Shown: positions 8,497 to 17,204 of the stretch, one piece after another
How positions within the stretch are numbered: the first letter of the stretch is position 1
Layout of the letters: each line of letters opens with the position of its first letter
From: Burkholderiaceae bacterium
GTDB lineage: Bacteria > Pseudomonadota > Gammaproteobacteria > Burkholderiales > Burkholderiaceae
Direction: 5' to 3'
Assembly (NCBI GenBank): GCA_947380285.1
Contig: CANCQD010000001.1
Coordinates: forward strand, 1 to 64,000
DNA length: 64,000 bases
Translations under genes and position numbers: made by a program
Notes under the pieces: generated by a model
The model's input: only the letters and a program-made list of their open reading frames with translations
Told to the model about the DNA's origin: nothing
The model's database searches: none

Positions 8497-9237
8497 GTGA
8501 AGAGCATTCAAAACTTTAAGCATCAAGAGTCTAATGCCATTGATGGCGCCGATAAAAAAGTAGTCTTCAATTTTGATCGTCGTTTGTTCATGAAGTACTC
8601 CTTCGGAAGTGTGGCGCTGTCATATTCTGGATGGAATTTGGCTCAATCTTTTCAGGGGCAAGCTACTTACCCAATTGAGGGTGAGGTAAAGACTACAGTC
8701 GACCGAATGATATCCTTTCCGATGCCGGAGCTTGTCAAAAAAGTTGCTACCAGTGCAGGTCTTGCACCGACTGAATTACATCGAGTAGATCAATATCAAA
8801 AGTATGGCTACGGAAATTATGAGTATGGCCCTGGCTTGCCCATTGAGGTGCGCTTAGATTTAATGCCGCAAGCCTATCAAGCTGAAAGCATTTCTCGACT
8901 TCAGCGTCTAAGCTCATTCTTTACTATTAGCGATATTCATTTGACGGATAAGCAGGCAGGCAATCAATTGATTGCCATTCAGCAATTAGATGCTGAGTTT
9001 GGAGCGCCAATGACCTCAATCTATTCACCAACCATGTTAACCACAACGCAGGTGCTTGATGCTGCGATTCAAACTGTGAATGGATTGCATGCATCCCATC
9101 ATTTTGACTTTGGCATCTCCTTAGGTGACACCTGCAACTCAACTCAATATAACGAGACGCGTTGGTATTTAGATGTTCTAGACGGTAAAGTCATTTACCC
9201 TAATACGAGAGGAGACGCTACGCAAAATACCATTTAA
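8497..9237 (+). pseudogene. Truncated Tat-exported metallophosphoesterase (TIGR03768-like)
   Basis: The open frame encodes 246 aa from a GTG start with AAGG 5 bases upstream. A Tat-like signal (DRRLFMKYSFGSVALSYSG) is followed by the first two metallophosphatase motifs: D-x-H in FTISDIHLTDKQ and GD in ISLGDTCNSTQYNE. Proteins of this type are roughly twice as long and carry GNHE/D and GHxH motifs in the C-terminal half. Those motifs are missing, and I see no remains of them in the 150 bases after the stop. The gene is therefore probably a 3'-truncated, non-functional copy. Loss of metal ligands would prevent catalysis even if it is expressed. Confidence 0.65.
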
Positions 9238-9328
9238 CATGTAAGCATTCTTCACGCATCTTTAATTACAATCCCAATCAAAGCAAGTCTTAGTTTTTCA
9301 TTCTAGTAATGTATTTTAAAGAAATGAA

Positions 9329-9360
9329 AAAAGCCACTCAGTTTAAATGGGTGGCTTTTA
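9329..9360 (-). terminator. Terminator downstream of the AOC-barrel-like gene
   Basis: A 10-bp stem AAAGCCACTC/GGGTGGCTTT (one G-T pair) with a 9-base loop, flanked by A and T runs. In the leftward direction it lies just beyond the stop of the gene ending at 9396. It could also stop rightward transcription. Confidence 0.8.
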
Positions 9361-9395
9361 GATTTGGTGATGCAGGCCAATCTTAAAATTGCGCC

Positions 9396-9869
9396 TTATT
9401 TAATATAAAGCGTATGTTGCCAGGAGCCATCAGCAAGGTGCGCAGTTTCAACCCATCCGCCAATTCCTGCAAATTTCCCTGTTCCTCCAGTGATGGCTCT
9501 TCTGGTGCTAGAGGATTCCTCCAATGAAGCCTTTGCACTAGGATATTTAGCAACTCCTTGGATAACCAATTGATCTTTAGTGCCGTCATCAAAAGAAAAA
9601 ACAGCCGAAGTAATGCGATATTCGATGCCCTTATCTGCGACTAGTCCAGTGGTTGTCATGATCCAGTCTGTTGTGAGTTTGCTGCCATTATCTGCTTTTG
9701 CATCAAAATGCCAAATGCGTACATCCCCAATAGATTGACCTGCTTTACCAAAATCAAGAAAAGTAGGGGCTGGTATTTCTGGATGGGTAACGATGATTTT
9801 GGTATCAGCAATGGCTATGCTTGATAAGAAGATGCTTGCTACGACGAGGATAATTTTAAGCAATCGCAT
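9396..9869 (-). CDS. Exported protein of the allene-oxide-cyclase/dirigent-like barrel fold
   Basis: 157 aa. A signal peptide is visible (MRLLKIILVVASIFLSSIAIA, cleavage before DTK). The mature part is about 135 residues of predicted beta strands with the segment RAITGGTGKFAGIGG near the end, the hallmark of AOC-barrel/dirigent-like proteins (a glycine-rich turn before the last strands). Members in bacteria are mostly uncharacterised. No catalytic residues can be assigned. The gene stands alone, with a terminator behind it and a leftward membrane-protein gene 95 bases upstream. Confidence 0.6.
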   Translation of the reverse strand: MRLLKIILVVASIFLSSIAIADTKIIVTHPEIPAPTFLDFGKAGQSIGDVRIWHFDAKADNGSKLTTDWIMTTTGLVADKGIEYRITSAVFSFDDGTKDQLVIQGVAKYPSAKASLEESSSTRRAITGGTGKFAGIGGWVETAHLADGSWQHTLYIK

Positions 9870-9964
9870 TGGGAGTTTCTTTGGTGTAAATGAAAATATA
9901 TGGGTGTTGATAAATAGGTAAAAAACGAGTTTGTAATTGAATTTGCCATTAAGACGACGTGAAA

Positions 9965-10783
9965 TTATTTAGTAATAATCGCAGGTATTGTCAGATTACC
10001 CCCGCTATTAATATAGCCTAGTGCAGACTCAAGAGGGTGGGGTAAAACGCTTAAATCCCCCTGATATGGATGATCGAGACCAATAATTGCAGAGAGTACC
10101 AGACCTATTAGGACCGATAGAATCGAGAGAAGTGCAATGCTATTAAATTTCGATGTTTCACTCTCTAAAAATATGCATGCCAGTATGGTTAAAACGCTTC
10201 CTAGAAATACTAATTTTAGGATTGCTCCATTAAGAGTATTTTTGGCCAAAAAAAGACGCTCTTCTCTAATCGCTCTTAGATTATTTACCTCTTGAATCAT
10301 CATAGGCATCAATAATTCTTGGGATTTCTTTTTTGGTTCTATTTGCATTAGCCGTTTAGTTAATGCGGTTAAATTAGCCTCATCCATATCTGGGGCTATA
10401 TTTTTTTGCATTTTTGGCCATTCCTCATGAATGGCACTCTCAAGATAATTTTTCATGAAAGTTTGCACCTCTTTAGTTTGGTCATTTCCGAGGCCGGGGG
10501 CTAATTTATAGATGCTGATGGCGTTCGAAGCTTCTTTGGTAATTAACATTTCAGCATGAGTAAATTTCTCCCAAGATCCTATTGCGATCGCGCCAACTAA
10601 TACCGCGTAGATGATGCCAACAACCCCGAAGATATGGCCATGGACATCTAAAATTTTTTGTCGACTTTCTATTGGCCGTATTCTTCTCAGCAAATAAAGA
10701 CTTGCTAATGCAAAAGACAGGCAAAGGATAATGAGGATGATGCTTTGCAAGGTGGTATCGGCATTCAGAAAATGATTCAGCAT
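9965..10783 (-). CDS. DUF4239 (bestrophin-like) membrane protein
   Basis: 272 aa. Membrane segments lie near residues 13-32, 48-66, 192-210 and 215-238, with a charged cytoplasmic or periplasmic region (about 75-180) containing YLESAIHEEWPKMQKN. The ending LDHPYQGDLSVLPHPLESAL matches the usual DUF4239 tail with an (I/L)(D/N)xPfxG motif. The family is distantly related to bestrophin anion channels; its function in bacteria is unknown. A broken relative lies at 7675-8361 on the opposite strand. Confidence 0.8.
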   Translation of the reverse strand: MLNHFLNADTTLQSIILIILCLSFALASLYLLRRIRPIESRQKILDVHGHIFGVVGIIYAVLVGAIAIGSWEKFTHAEMLITKEASNAISIYKLAPGLGNDQTKEVQTFMKNYLESAIHEEWPKMQKNIAPDMDEANLTALTKRLMQIEPKKKSQELLMPMMIQEVNNLRAIREERLFLAKNTLNGAILKLVFLGSVLTILACIFLESETSKFNSIALLSILSVLIGLVLSAIIGLDHPYQGDLSVLPHPLESALGYINSGGNLTIPAIITK

Positions 10784-11173
10784 AAATAGCCCAATTAAAT
10801 TAATGTAAGGATGGATTTTTTGTGTTGGCGGTAGCTTTATTAGCTACGAATTATTCGAAAACAGTTTAGGTTAATTTTTAAGATTGAAAATAGTTATTTG
10901 CACCAATTAAAGGGATGTTTTTAGTAAATAAGCTTAACTAGTAGATAAGTACCATCACATGTGAGGGATTAATTTTTGATAATTGAACACGATCAATTAA
11001 AGATATATTGAAATTTACATCTTCAGCAAAAGGTATGTTAGTTTGCAATTGCTGGCCAAATCATGCGTCTCTATGAGTAGTATTTGAAATAATCCCTTGT
11101 GGCTTGTTTGTTTTAACGGCAAAGAGTAGGTGGAATATTAAAACCTAAAACATGACACCATCTAAGGAGCATT
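10784..11173. other. AT-rich intergenic region with divergent gene starts
   Basis: 390 bases between the DUF4239 gene (leftward) and the Cys-rich exported protein gene (rightward). It is AT-rich and must hold both promoters. I could not single out -35/-10 boxes with confidence. No RNA gene or open frame with a ribosome binding site was seen. Confidence 0.4.
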
Positions 11174-11596
11174 GTGTATAAAACGATCGGAATTCTGGCA
11201 ACATTTGTTGCTCTTTCATGCTATGTAATGACAGGCATGGCTCAAACCCAGACTGCTGTTGTAAAAGTTGCATATGCTTGGTTGCCTGGAAAATTGATCC
11301 CCAATGAATTTGCTTTGGCAGATGGCACTTGGTCAAACTCATCTGTTCGTGAGTGCCTTAGTAAATGCACAGCTCATAAGGACTGTTCCGGCTTTAGTGT
11401 AAAAAAAATCTACGGAGATGCATGGCAGTCTGGCTGTAAGGATGGCGTGTGCGATCAAAAAACAGAGTGTCACGCAAAGGGTCCTCGGAGTTCTGGTGAA
11501 TATTGGCTGCCAAATGATCAACAAATTCGGGTCCCGAAGGTCGATGCTAATAGTAATGCTTGGATAGAGGGCTGGGGCACTATTTTAAAAAAATAG
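11174..11596 (+). CDS. Small exported cysteine-rich protein, PAN/apple-like
   Basis: 140 aa from a GTG start, with AAGGAG 4 bases upstream. A signal peptide ends near GMAQ-TQT. The mature region has six Cys; the arrangement CLSKCTAHKDCSGFSVK resembles the core of PAN/apple domains, which bind proteins or carbohydrates outside the cytoplasm. The second half holds CKDGVCDQKTEC. The domain call is by eye and tentative. The next gene, a Rap1a/Tai-like protein, starts 15 bases after its stop, so the two are probably co-transcribed. Confidence 0.55.
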   Translation: MYKTIGILATFVALSCYVMTGMAQTQTAVVKVAYAWLPGKLIPNEFALADGTWSNSSVRECLSKCTAHKDCSGFSVKKIYGDAWQSGCKDGVCDQKTECHAKGPRSSGEYWLPNDQQIRVPKVDANSNAWIEGWGTILKK

Positions 11597-11611
11597 TAAC
11601 TAAAATTTTCT

Positions 11612-11998
11612 GTGAAATTACATATCCGCATTCACGCTTTGGCAATAGTATTGATGTTTTTAGTTGCCCATTTAAGTTCAGTCTCTGCAGAAACTTCAGT
11701 CAAAGATATGCCTGATTTAACAACTGCCAAGTTAAATCGAGAATGTACTGAATTTATCGGAGGTAAATTACAGGAGCCAAATTTTAATCAGGGCCTTTGT
11801 ATTGGAATCATTTTGGGGGTTGAAGATAATGCTCAATACGATAAAAAAATCTGCGTACCCAAAAATATTGGCATTCGTGAGCGGGTGATCGCTGTAAAAG
11901 ATTATGTTTCTACCCAGCCCAAAAGGATGAATGAAGCTTTTGCCTCACTGGTTTTTGATGCTTTGGTAGTAAAGTGGCCCTGTAAAAATAAAGCATGA
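11612..11998 (+). CDS. Rap1a/Tai-type immunity-like exported protein
   Basis: 128 aa from a GTG start. A signal peptide (cleavage near VSA-ETS) is followed by about 100 residues with the family layout: an early Cys (NRECTEFI), CIGIILGVED, CVPKNIG followed by a helix, and a final WPCKN. Rap1a/Tai proteins were defined as periplasmic immunity proteins against type VI amidase effectors, but many family members occur with no effector. No T6SS effector is seen nearby, so this may be an orphan or a protein with another role. It follows the PAN-like gene by 15 bases. Confidence 0.65.
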   Translation: MKLHIRIHALAIVLMFLVAHLSSVSAETSVKDMPDLTTAKLNRECTEFIGGKLQEPNFNQGLCIGIILGVEDNAQYDKKICVPKNIGIRERVIAVKDYVSTQPKRMNEAFASLVFDALVVKWPCKNKA

Positions 11999-12024
11999 AC
12001 TAATTTCATCTCTATACTTTGACA

Positions 12025-12726
12025 ATGACAAATTCCTTATATGTTTCCTCGCCCGTAAATGCTTTAGTGCAGGGTATTTTGAGAGAGGATAAGACGCTTC
12101 AGCAAGTACTGGGACATGGTAATTTTGGCCTAGGAACTTTCAATGATCTTGATGGCGAAATGGTTCTTGTGGATGGGATCTTTTATCAACTGAGGTCGGA
12201 TGGATCAGCCCTCATCCCTAATTTAGATATCGGGACGCCTTACGCTTGCGTTACCCATTTCAAACCTGTCAAATCGTTTGATGCCCCTAAGAATGGTAGC
12301 TATCAGGACTTGCAGCAAGCCATAGCCGAGTCAATGCTTTCAAATAATCTGATTTATGCGATTCGAGTAGAGGGTACTTTTACAACGATTCGTGCACGCT
12401 CTGTGCCCAAGCAAGACGCTTATCGGCCCTTAGTCGACGTTGCTGACGACCAGAAAGAATTCAGGTATGAACGTATTTCTGGTCAGTTAGTTGGTTTTTG
12501 GACTCCGGATTTTATGCACTCTATTTCTGTGCCGGGATTTCACCTACATTTTTTAAGCGCAGATAAGACCCATGGAGGTCATTTGCTTGAATTAATAATT
12601 GAAGAGGCGAAAGTCTGGATGCAGCCCTTGGATCAGTTGAGTTTAGATTTACCTCATACCATTGAGTATTTGCATGCCAACTTGGATCAAGATAACTCTT
12701 CTGATTTGAATAAGGCTGAGCATTAG
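12025..12726 (+). CDS. budA: Alpha-acetolactate decarboxylase
   Basis: 233 aa from the ATG at 12025; an in-frame TTG lies at 12019. Conserved features include YQVxxxSTL-like N-terminal segments, GNFGLGTFNDLDGEMVLVDG, and the zinc-binding histidines of GFHLHFLS plus the following THGGH. The enzyme converts acetolactate to acetoin in the cytoplasm, as part of overflow metabolism or branched-chain amino acid balance. No acetolactate synthase or butanediol dehydrogenase gene is adjacent, which is unusual for bud operons. No strong ribosome binding site precedes either start. Confidence 0.88.
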   Translation: MTNSLYVSSPVNALVQGILREDKTLQQVLGHGNFGLGTFNDLDGEMVLVDGIFYQLRSDGSALIPNLDIGTPYACVTHFKPVKSFDAPKNGSYQDLQQAIAESMLSNNLIYAIRVEGTFTTIRARSVPKQDAYRPLVDVADDQKEFRYERISGQLVGFWTPDFMHSISVPGFHLHFLSADKTHGGHLLELIIEEAKVWMQPLDQLSLDLPHTIEYLHANLDQDNSSDLNKAEH

Positions 12727-12803
12727 TTTCACAAGATATCAATTTGGAGGTTTAATTTTGCAGTATTGAACAATGTTTTTTAAATTATCAAAGAGAAAAA
12801 ATT

Positions 12804-13220
12804 ATGATTATCAAAAAATTATTACTTATTCTTTCAATGACGTATGCTAGTTTCTCCTATGCGCAAACTGCGCCTAATATCCTTGGTACCTGGGAAGCGG
12901 TATCCGCCGTGAGCTCAGCTAGCGGAACAGAGGATAAACAGTCGCGCCTAGTGTTATCCAATAAAAAGGATGCCGCAATTTTAAAATTTACTATTTCTAC
13001 ACAAGATGGTGGGGCCTTTCATGGTGAAACAACATGGCGTGATGGATTAAAAAATTACGTAACGGGTGTTTTTCATAGGGACGGAAAAACACTAACCCTT
13101 TCTAGTGATGTGGGTGTAGGTACTGGCTACGTCATGAATGATGAGATGGAGTTTTGTAGTGCCAGTGTATTAACAACAAAAAATAGGGCCAGCTGTACCC
13201 AGCTCAAGAAGGTGAAATAA
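12804..13220 (+). CDS. Small exported beta-rich protein, unknown function
   Basis: 138 aa, with AAAGAG upstream of the ATG. A clear signal peptide (MIIKKLLLILSMTYASFSYAQ) precedes a mature protein of about 117 residues that starts near PNILGTWEAVSA. The N-terminal GTWE and repeated strand-turn pattern suggest a lipocalin- or avidin-like barrel, but I do not recognise a family. Two Cys residues near the end (FCSASV and SCTQL) could form a disulfide in the periplasm. Confidence 0.6.
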   Translation: MIIKKLLLILSMTYASFSYAQTAPNILGTWEAVSAVSSASGTEDKQSRLVLSNKKDAAILKFTISTQDGGAFHGETTWRDGLKNYVTGVFHRDGKTLTLSSDVGVGTGYVMNDEMEFCSASVLTTKNRASCTQLKKVK

Positions 13221-13267
13221 CGAAAAGTATCCCTAGGCTCAAGTCCTGACGAACTCGCTAAATGCGC

Positions 13268-13298
13268 AAACCCTCATCAGCAATGGTGGGGGTTTTGT
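13268..13298 (+). terminator. Terminator with CCCTCATCAGCAATG core
   Basis: AAACCC pairs with GGGTTT, and inner CAT pairs with ATG around the loop CAGCA, followed by TTTT. The 15-base core CCCTCATCAGCAATG recurs in the terminator at 29280. It lies 48 bases after the exported protein gene. Confidence 0.65.
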
Positions 13299-13358
13299 AT
13301 TTTAGGGGTGATGTTTCTTCTGAATTCGTGAAATGAATACGATAAATTGACTAAGTAT

Positions 13359-13640
13359 TCACTGGTGCGCCGCTAAAAAAGAATTTAATCTTATGGCTGC
13401 ATGGGCATATCTACCATCTGCGCCATCAATGAAATGAATATGTTTTTCAGGTGAACTAACAAAATATGTCATTAAGGTGTGGTTACTATAGTGAATGCCT
13501 AAGCTCTTGAAGGTATTTGCCAGCAGGCGACTTTGTATCGTTTAGTGTTCTCACCATGATCTTGCTGAGCAACCATGTCCAGCATAGTAGATATTTTTTG
13601 GTTCATCTGCAGCGCCATTTATTAACCCTACTCTAACGCG
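13359..13640 (-). pseudogene. Decayed coding remnant, leftward, unknown family
   Basis: Read leftward, one frame from about 13530 to the stop at 13359 gives a protein-like C-terminus with the segments LLANTFKSLGIHYSNHTLM and HIHFIDGADGRYAHAAIRLN, ending in AAHQ. Upstream (about 13640-13560) a second frame gives RVGLINGAADEPKNIYYAGH before a stop. The pieces need at least one frameshift to join, and no start with a ribosome binding site is seen. This is the C-terminal remnant of a lost gene. The family was not recognised; an alpha/beta hydrolase is only a guess. Confidence 0.4.
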
Positions 13641-13727
13641 TGTTTAGTTCATATATTTAACTGTGGGGGTAGTAGGCGTAACATGGGATAAGTTAATTCA
13701 GTGACACAAACATGCTAGGAACGTGAA

Positions 13728-15002
13728 ATGAATCATTCAGTAGCCTCTTATCTTCAGACGGATAATCTAGGTGCCTGGGGCACCTACCTAGAGCAGGTGG
13801 ATCGCGTTACGCCTTATCTTGGACATCTGTCGCGTTGGGTTGAAACCCTCAAAAGACCAAAGCGAACTTTAATTGTTGATGTACCAATTGAATTAGATAA
13901 TGGCACGATTGCCCACTATGAGGGGTATCGAGTTCACCATAATCTTTCTCGTGGACCAGGTAAGGGAGGAATTCGTTACCACCCCGATGTGACTCTTTCT
14001 GAAGTGATGGCGCTCTCAGCTTGGATGTCAATAAAAACAGCCGTAGTCAATGTTCCCTTTGGCGGCGCCAAGGGCGGTATTCGAGTGAATCCTAAGTCAC
14101 TATCTCTTGGCGAGTTGGAGAGAATGACTCGTCGATTCACTAGCGAGATCAATATGATGATTGGCCCTCAAAAAGATATTCCTGCGCCAGATGTCAACAC
14201 TAATGAGCAGATCATGGCGTGGATGATGGATACCTACTCTGTCAATCAGGGGCACACTTCAACCGGCGTTGTTACAGGAAAACCGATTGCCTTAGGCGGT
14301 AGTTTGGGTAGAAGAGATGCAACCGGAAGGGGTGTATTTGTAGTCGCTAAAGAAGCTTATGAGGATATGGGGTGTGATGTCACTCAAGCCAGAATTGCTA
14401 TTCAGGGATTGGGTAATGTGGGTGGTGAAGCAGCGCGCTTATTTGCTAAATCAGGGGCAAAAATTGTGGCAATTCAGGATCACTCGGCTGCTCTTTACAA
14501 CCCTAATGGCTTTAATATGCCCGACTTGCTGAAGCATGTTTCTATAGCTCATGAAATTAAAGGCTTTGAAGGTGAATCCATTGCAGCTGATAGCTTTTGG
14601 TCAACACCTTGCGATATTTTGATTCCTGCCGCACTGGAATCTCAAATTACGAAAGTAAATGCTCAGTCCATTCAGGCTAAATTAATTGTGGAGGGTGCTA
14701 ATGGACCAACTACGCCAGAGGCAGATGATATTTTGCAAGAGAAAGGTATTGTTGTTGTGCCTGATGTCATTGCCAATGCAGGCGGTGTAACGGTGAGTTA
14801 CTTCGAGTGGGTACAAGATTTTTCGAGCTTTTTCTGGACTGAAGAAGAAATCAATCGGCGACTAGACAAAATTATGACTGATGCCCTCAGGGGAATTAGT
14901 GATGTTGCCAAAACCAACAATGTCTCCTTACGCACCGCCACCTTTATAGTAGGCTGCGAGCGCATTCTCAAGGCTAGGGAGATGAGGGGTCTTTATCCCT
15001 AG
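13728..15002 (+). CDS. gdhA: Glutamate dehydrogenase
   Basis: 424 aa. Motifs of the Glu/Leu/Phe/Val dehydrogenase family are in place: KGGIRYHP (substrate pocket), the catalytic-lysine loop in [32 protein letters not shown], the Rossmann turn [12 protein letters not shown] (about 227) and [15 protein letters not shown] near residue 355. It interconverts 2-oxoglutarate plus ammonium and glutamate in the cytoplasm. The size and sequence are of the hexameric short type. Cofactor preference cannot be set safely by eye. It lies close to the nitrate assimilation operon, whose product is ammonium. Confidence 0.95.
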   Translation: MNHSVASYLQTDNLGAWGTYLEQVDRVTPYLGHLSRWVETLKRPKRTLIVDVPIELDNGTIAHYEGYRVHHNLSRGPGKGGIRYHPDVTLSEVMALSAWMSIKTAVVNVPFGGAKGGIRVNPKSLSLGELERMTRRFTSEINMMIGPQKDIPAPDVNTNEQIMAWMMDTYSVNQGHTSTGVVTGKPIALGGSLGRRDATGRGVFVVAKEAYEDMGCDVTQARIAIQGLGNVGGEAARLFAKSGAKIVAIQDHSAALYNPNGFNMPDLLKHVSIAHEIKGFEGESIAADSFWSTPCDILIPAALESQITKVNAQSIQAKLIVEGANGPTTPEADDILQEKGIVVVPDVIANAGGVTVSYFEWVQDFSSFFWTEEEINRRLDKIMTDALRGISDVAKTNNVSLRTATFIVGCERILKAREMRGLYP

Positions 15003-15069
15003 TGCCCGCGCGTACCCTTGGTGACTATAAATAGGCACATTTGCAAAGCCCTAAAGAGAGTCTAAAGTA

Positions 15070-15537
15070 TTAGAAGCCAAAATCACTTAGTTCCGGATGA
15101 TCGTCCGGTCGTCGTCCTAAGGGCCAAAAAAACTTTCTATCTGATTCTTTGATGGGGAGATCATTGATGCTGGCGAAACGTCTCATCATGAAGCCGTTTT
15201 CATTGAATTCCCAATTCTCATTACCAAAGCTGCGGCTCCAGTTACCAGAATCATCTCGGCACTCATAAGCGAAGCGAACAGCGATGCGGTTATCTGTAAA
15301 TGCCCATAATTCTTTAATTAATCGGTAGTCAAGTTCCTTAGTCCATTTACGCTGAAGAAACTCTTTTACTTGCTCTCGACCCTTGGGAAATTCAGCTCGA
15401 TTTCTCCAAATTGTGTCTTCCGTATAGACTAGCGAAACCTTTTCAGGGTCTCGAGTATTCCAGGCATCTTCTGCCATCCGAATTTTCTGGATCGCAGTCT
15501 CTTTGGTAAATGGGGGTAACGGTAGTTTCTGTTCCAT
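15070..15537 (-). CDS. NTF2-like protein, DUF1348 family
   Basis: 155 aa, no export signal. The sequence follows the DUF1348/SnoaL-like layout: [13 protein letters not shown] (helix 1), [10 protein letters not shown], then [19 protein letters not shown] and [13 protein letters not shown], and finally [13 protein letters not shown] with RRFASIND. Such cone-shaped dimers bind small molecules; the enzymatic role is unknown. It is a single gene convergent with gdhA. Confidence 0.8.
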   Translation of the reverse strand: MEQKLPLPPFTKETAIQKIRMAEDAWNTRDPEKVSLVYTEDTIWRNRAEFPKGREQVKEFLQRKWTKELDYRLIKELWAFTDNRIAVRFAYECRDDSGNWSRSFGNENWEFNENGFMMRRFASINDLPIKESDRKFFWPLGRRPDDHPELSDFGF

Positions 15538-15775
15538 GATTTGCTCTATTAGTGGTTATATGGCTATAAGATTACACAAAAGACTTTAAACAATATAGAT
15601 CAAAATACTTTTTTTGGTGCGTATGCTTTGTAAATGGATGGAAATGTTTTCTGCGCAAACTATGAAAGAAGTTTATTGAATAATTTAATGTGATTGCTCC
15701 ATCGCAGAGTCAATATTCTCGATTCGAGGGGTTGAGATGATCGCTTGAGTTTGGGATCTCTATTCTTGTGATGGC

Positions 15776-16285
15776 TTACCCCCAAACACTCCAGTCTTTT
15801 GATTGCGGTGAGGGTTCATTCCACTTTACCGGGTAATGTAGCGCTTTACCTGGAGTGAGACGACTCCATACTGCTGCAACAAGAGCAAGAATAGTTACGC
15901 CTACTAAGACAACCACTAAAAGGTGACTAAAGCCGGCGTGCGCCTGGATCATGATAAGTGGGTTTGCCCCAGCTGGTGGGTGCACAGTTTGAGTAAGTAA
16001 TAGGACTACTAAGGTAATGACTTCTGCGATCAAATAAACCCACAAAGCATCATCAAAGAGTTGGTAGCAAATAATGCCAATGAGTGCGCTTAGTAGGTGC
16101 CCGCCAAATAAAGCTCTTGGCTGTGCTGCAGGGGCGCCAGTCAAGCCAAATAGAAATATTGTTGAGCCGCCTAATGATGCAAGGAGCAATGGTGATGTTG
16201 GGGGTTTTGTAACAAGTAAAGCTAAACCAAGAGCAACCATTGCTCCTAAAGAAACCCACACCAAACGTTGAGTCAATCTGAGCAT
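15776..16285 (-). CDS. HPP family integral membrane protein, putative nitrite transporter
   Basis: 169 aa with four hydrophobic segments (about 10-27, 35-50, 60-100 and 118-140) and the family signature HPPAGANP near residue 102. HPP proteins of cyanobacteria and plant chloroplasts are reported nitrite carriers. Here the gene is last in the leftward nitrate operon, 3 bases behind ybiB, which supports a role in moving nitrite or nitrate. This is inference from family and context. Many HPP proteins carry C-terminal CBS domains; this one is the short form without them. Confidence 0.8.
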   Translation of the reverse strand: MLRLTQRLVWVSLGAMVALGLALLVTKPPTSPLLLASLGGSTIFLFGLTGAPAAQPRALFGGHLLSALIGIICYQLFDDALWVYLIAEVITLVVLLLTQTVHPPAGANPLIMIQAHAGFSHLLVVVLVGVTILALVAAVWSRLTPGKALHYPVKWNEPSPQSKDWSVWG

Positions 16286-16288
16286 AGT

Positions 16289-17197
16289 CTAGTGTAAGCC
16301 AGCCATCGTTGATATTTGATTGGCCTGTCTTAGGATTGAGTTCGGGCATTGGACTTGTCCAGAGAGAATTTGCTGGATGACAGATGCCGTTGACAGTGCA
16401 TCAATTCCGATAAATGGACTAGGATCTTCGAATCGCTCCTCTGGGCTGGTCACACTATTCCCATTTGGAAATAAAAAATGCATTTCAGGTAATCGGTTTA
16501 GGGAGGCAGTGGGCTCCCCCTCACTCCCCCTCATCAAAATTGCATTTGCTGAGCGAAGTTGAAAAAACTCTCGTAATTTTTCTGGATATTCAGGATGAGT
16601 GTAGTTTGAGACTTGCCACGGATTCTGAAGCGTTGGATTAATGAGTTTTGCCAGTACATGGCCAGTATTTCGCAGACCTATTCTCTCTCTGACGTCTAGC
16701 AATCTTTGAAGTGCTGGGGAAATAATATTGAGAGGGCAAAAGATTGGTTGATTGCAATTTAAAAGTGTGCCAAATTCATTCTTTGTCTTGAGAATTGGCC
16801 AGTCAAGCGATTTAAAAATTTCATGACTCGTTACTCGGGTCTGATCCTTTTCTATTCCCTGAACAAGAACGGTAAAACCATAACTAGCAAGTATGCCAGC
16901 AAGAAGCGGCGTGAGATTTGCTTGTTTTCTAGCCCCGTTGTAGCTTGGCAAGACTATAGTTGGACGTGAGCCTAGGTTGAGTAAATTTAGATGTGGTTGC
17001 AGGGCGTCCATAAAGCCAATTAACTCAGATACGGACTCACCTTTGATACGCATAGCAATACAAAATGCACCCAGTTCAAGATCGCTTACATTGCCGTCTA
17101 GAATTTGAGCGAACACTTCTTTGGCCTGATTGCGATCCAGATCGCCAGCGCCTTTGCTGCCTCGGCCAATGACCTTTAAGAATGGTGTGATACTCAT
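16289..17197 (-). CDS. ybiB: YbiB/TrpD2-like protein (anthranilate phosphoribosyltransferase fold)
   Basis: 302 aa. The N-terminal helical domain resembles TrpD (LDRNQAKEVFAQILDGNVSDLELGAF), followed by a phosphoribosyltransferase-like domain with VLPSYNGARKQANLTPLLAG (about 82-101), RNTGHVLAKLINP and a C-terminal SEGEPTASLN segment. The phosphate-binding loop of true TrpD is replaced by the KQANL region. E. coli YbiB binds nucleic acid and has no known transferase activity. The gene lies 7 bases behind nasA in the nitrate operon, an association that recurs in other betaproteobacteria but has no explained function. Confidence 0.8.
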   Translation of the reverse strand: MSITPFLKVIGRGSKGAGDLDRNQAKEVFAQILDGNVSDLELGAFCIAMRIKGESVSELIGFMDALQPHLNLLNLGSRPTIVLPSYNGARKQANLTPLLAGILASYGFTVLVQGIEKDQTRVTSHEIFKSLDWPILKTKNEFGTLLNCNQPIFCPLNIISPALQRLLDVRERIGLRNTGHVLAKLINPTLQNPWQVSNYTHPEYPEKLREFFQLRSANAILMRGSEGEPTASLNRLPEMHFLFPNGNSVTSPEERFEDPSPFIGIDALSTASVIQQILSGQVQCPNSILRQANQISTMAGLH

Positions 17198-17204
17198 TAC
17201 GGGA

